From positions 2,232,001-2,296,000 of the forward strand of contig OZ176054.1 of NCBI GenBank assembly GCA_964247055.1: 64,000 bases of DNA, in the 5' to 3' direction. This document shows positions 61,935 to 64,000 of this stretch, piece by piece. This DNA comes from Paragordius varius. Lineage: Eukaryota > Nematomorpha. Within the stretch, counting starts at the first letter, position 1; each line of letters starts with the position of its first letter. The translations under genes were made by a program, and so were the position numbers. The notes below the pieces were generated by a model that did not search any database, was not told the origin of the DNA, and saw nothing but the letters and a program-made list of their open reading frames with translations.

Positions 61935-63090
61935 ATTACATGTATATATACATATTTACATGTACATACATGTCCCTTTTCGGTACATATCTTATTAGAG
62001 AACTGGTAGCATTGCATATGTCTCGTGCCTACTTCGATAATTAATTTTTTAAGTTTGATATATACAGTAGCGTATGCAGTAAAAGATTGTTAGTGCAAAA
62101 TAATCTTAATGAACACAAAACAGGGGGACAATTTTCATATATTAATTATTATTCAGTCCTATTTAAACATATCAATAATATCCCCCTGTTTTGTGTTCAT
62201 TAAGATTATTTTGCACTAACAATCTTTTACTGCATACGCTACTGTAACATTTTATTTTTCATGAAAATTACCTAAATGTGAAATAATTAGGTTTTAATGT
62301 GTAAATATCTATTTACTTAAATACAACGCATTCATATCAGTGCTTCGATTCAAATTGGGGTAGTTAGATGCCTAAAATTAAATATTTTAAAATATTGAAT
62401 AAATTAAAACCATGGCAAATGTTTGCACCTATATGACTTATAACCGTAATATAATAAAATTATTCACAGAGGTAAAACCCAAAGCTAAAAATTTAGCCAC
62501 CATGACATGTGAGCATAAGCTAAATGTAAAAATAATGCAAAATATACCACTTTTACTGTTTATATCAATGTTAAAGATTTAAAAAAGTAATCTTAATTTT
62601 AGGCTTAGAATCATATAAACACGAGATTTTACGGAAATGTTTTAAAATAAAAATGGGTCCAACTGGTTTGATACGGAACTTTTTATCTAAAACTATTTTG
62701 ATATTTTGGCTTATATATATAATTTTTAATAGGATAGAAGCACTAATTTAAATTAAAACCGTTTGTTTCAGTATTTTTTCAAAAATTTCAACTTAAATAT
62801 TATCTGGCGTATACTACCCCAATTTGAATGAAGGACTGATATGAATGTGTTGTATCTAAGTGTTAAATAGATGTTTACACATTAAAACCTAATTATTTCA
62901 CATTTAGGTAATTTTCATGAAAAATAAAATATTATATATCAAACTTAAAAAATTAATTATCGAAGTAGGCACAACACTTGCCAGTTCTCCAATAAGATAT
63001 GTAAGGGACATATTGCAATGATATTATATCTCTCATATATGTGTACCGAAAAGGGACATGTAAGTACATATAAATATATGTGTACATGTA
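61935..63090. repeat. Large foldback repeat with MITE copy B in one arm
   Basis: The left arm (about 61935-62372) and right arm (about 62812-63090) are inverted copies: for example ACATGTCCCTTTTCGGTACA, GTGCCTACTTCGATAATTAA and ATTTCACATTTAGGTAATTT occur in both, reversed. The central part resembles 47190-47740. MITE copy B interrupts the left arm only. The right arm ends where Helitron-like sequence starts (63092). Confidence 0.8.
62065..62244. mobile_element. Tc1/mariner-type MITE, copy B
   Basis: 180 bp, with the same ends as copy A and TA duplications at 62063-62064 and 62245-62246. It sits in the left arm of the foldback. The uninterrupted right arm reads, reversed, GTTTGATATATAATATTTTA (ending near 62928), with one TA at the insertion point. 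This is an in-window empty site and proves a clean insertion. Confidence 0.95.
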
Positions 63091-63091
63091 A

Positions 63092-64000
63092 TCTATATAT
63101 TTATAAAAATAAAAAGTGGTGGCTTTGTGATCTGTTTCCGGAAAACCGGTAGACCCATTCAAATCTAAATATCAAAAAAATATGATCATTAATGAATGCC
63201 CCGACAATAGCTTCGTAAAAATTCTATAAGGATTTTAGGTGTTCCCTGTTAAAAGGCAAAAATTATAGTCAAGCGTTTCTTTGATGATAGCTGCTGGGTA
63301 GGGAGATACCCGCTAAAAACTGACCCGTCATATCGAAGCTTTTGGGGCTAAATTTTAAAAAACCTCTCAGGCCATATGAGTTCAATAACTGCTTAAAATA
63401 TTATCCGTAAAGCGCTTTTTTGTATCATGCCTCTGGGTAGGGAGCTACCTGCCTACAACTGCGCCACCATATTAAAATTGCGTTGTTTAGGAGTTAATTT
63501 TCAGAAAACTTATCAGGGGTAAGTTTTATAAGGGTCTGAAATATTACCCGTAAAAAGGCAAAAATTTAAGCCGAGCGCTTTTAAATTAGCGGTTAAATAG
63601 GCCCTTTACGCCCTAAAAAATGCGCTATCATTGAACTATTATTTAGTTTTGAAGCCATTTTTCCATAAACTATTAAGAGCATATGGAATGAATGATGATT
63701 CCAGGTATTCCCATAAAGGCTAGAAATATCGAACGTCTTTTTTATATTGGCCTCTGGTTAGGGAACTACCCGCCTAAAACTGCGCCACCATATCAAAATT
63801 GCGTTGTTTGGGAGTTAATTTTCAGAAATCCGGCCATATAAGTTTAAGGGCCTGAAATATTACCCGTAAAAAGGCAAAAATTTAGGTCGAGCGGATTTTT
63901 TAAATTAGCGGTTAATTAGGCTCTGGGAAGGGGGATACCCACGTAAAAATGTGTCACTATATCGATAAAGCATGCCTTTGGAGCCATATTTCAGGAAACT
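63092..64000. mobile_element. Helitron-like repeat with internal tandem units, cut by window end
   Basis: It starts TCTATATATTTATAAAAATA after A, then GTGATCTGTTTCCGGAAAAC and GCCCCGACAATAGCTTCG, as at 45470-45600. After 63290 a degenerate unit of about 160 bp or its multiples recurs at about 63295, 63430, 63755 and 63925. Each carries a GGGTAGGGAGCTACCC-like hairpin motif. Blocks GCGCCACCATATTAAAATTG and GAAATATTACCCGTAAAAAG appear twice. No open reading frame; the 3' end lies outside the window. Confidence 0.6.

Noticed and set aside
62373-62560. Possible mitochondrial rRNA-like insert (AAACCATGGCAAATG...GGTAAAACCCAAAGC)
   Set aside because: The resemblance is superficial; the segment aligns better with the dispersed repeat at 47190-47740, and no rRNA core motif is present.
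1-64000. CRISPR array, bacterial operon or phage content
   Set aside because: No regularly spaced repeats with unique spacers and no prokaryotic gene organisation; genes are spliced and animal-like. I also saw no convincing tRNA or rRNA gene by eye, though a covariance search was not possible.

Overview
The window is very A+T-rich eukaryotic DNA (roughly three quarters A+T by eye). It carries a few spliced genes scattered among transposon relics. The genes point to a bilaterian animal: a Prospero-class homeobox gene (17.6-22.0 kb, +), mitochondrial ribosomal protein bL36m (41.9-42.3 kb, +), a CPPED1-type metallophosphoesterase (44.5-48.5 kb, -) and a Bicaudal-C-like KH protein (58.6-59.8 kb, -). 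I assembled the exon models by hand from splice sites, reading-frame phase and resemblance to these families. They are strong for Prospero and CPPED1 and good for the KH gene.

The introns are unusual. CPPED1 has one of 19 nt, and the KH gene has introns of 26, 30, 30, 72, 76 and 100 nt. The same CPPED1 gene also has a 2.5-kb intron swollen by repeats, and Prospero introns run from 0.33 to 1.4 kb. Introns of 19-30 nt are very rare in animals. Dicyemid mesozoans are one group I recall with such introns, so a reduced or parasitic lophotrochozoan-like lineage is possible, but the species cannot be fixed from this window.

Layout: 0-4.8 kb is non-coding, with one hAT MITE. 4.86-9.79 kb is a ZBED5-like hAT relic that contains a second, different hAT. 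10.1-11.1 kb is a mariner relic, and 11-17.5 kb has nothing recognisable. 17.6-22.0 kb is the Prospero gene. 22-31.9 kb is non-coding with a second mariner relic at 27.3-28.0 kb. 32.2-33.8 kb is a Ty3/gypsy fossil. 35.6-36.7 kb is a foldback repeat. 39.5-40.1 kb is a LINE relic. 41.9-42.3 kb is bL36m, and 42.5-43.4 kb is another LINE relic. 44.5-48.5 kb is CPPED1 with Helitron-like repeats in its long intron. 49-52 kb is repeat-rich. 52.3-55.6 kb is the second copy of the nested hAT, followed by another element with hAT-like ends at 55.7-57.3 kb. 58.6-59.8 kb is the KH gene. 60.5-64 kb is a cluster of MITEs, a foldback repeat and Helitron-like tandem repeats.

The four host genes are not linked in one pathway: a neural/cell-fate transcription factor, a mitoribosome subunit, a phosphatase and an RNA-binding protein. 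The clearest transposon result is a hAT family whose two copies here are both head-to-head inverted duplications, each flanked by a perfect 8-bp target duplication.
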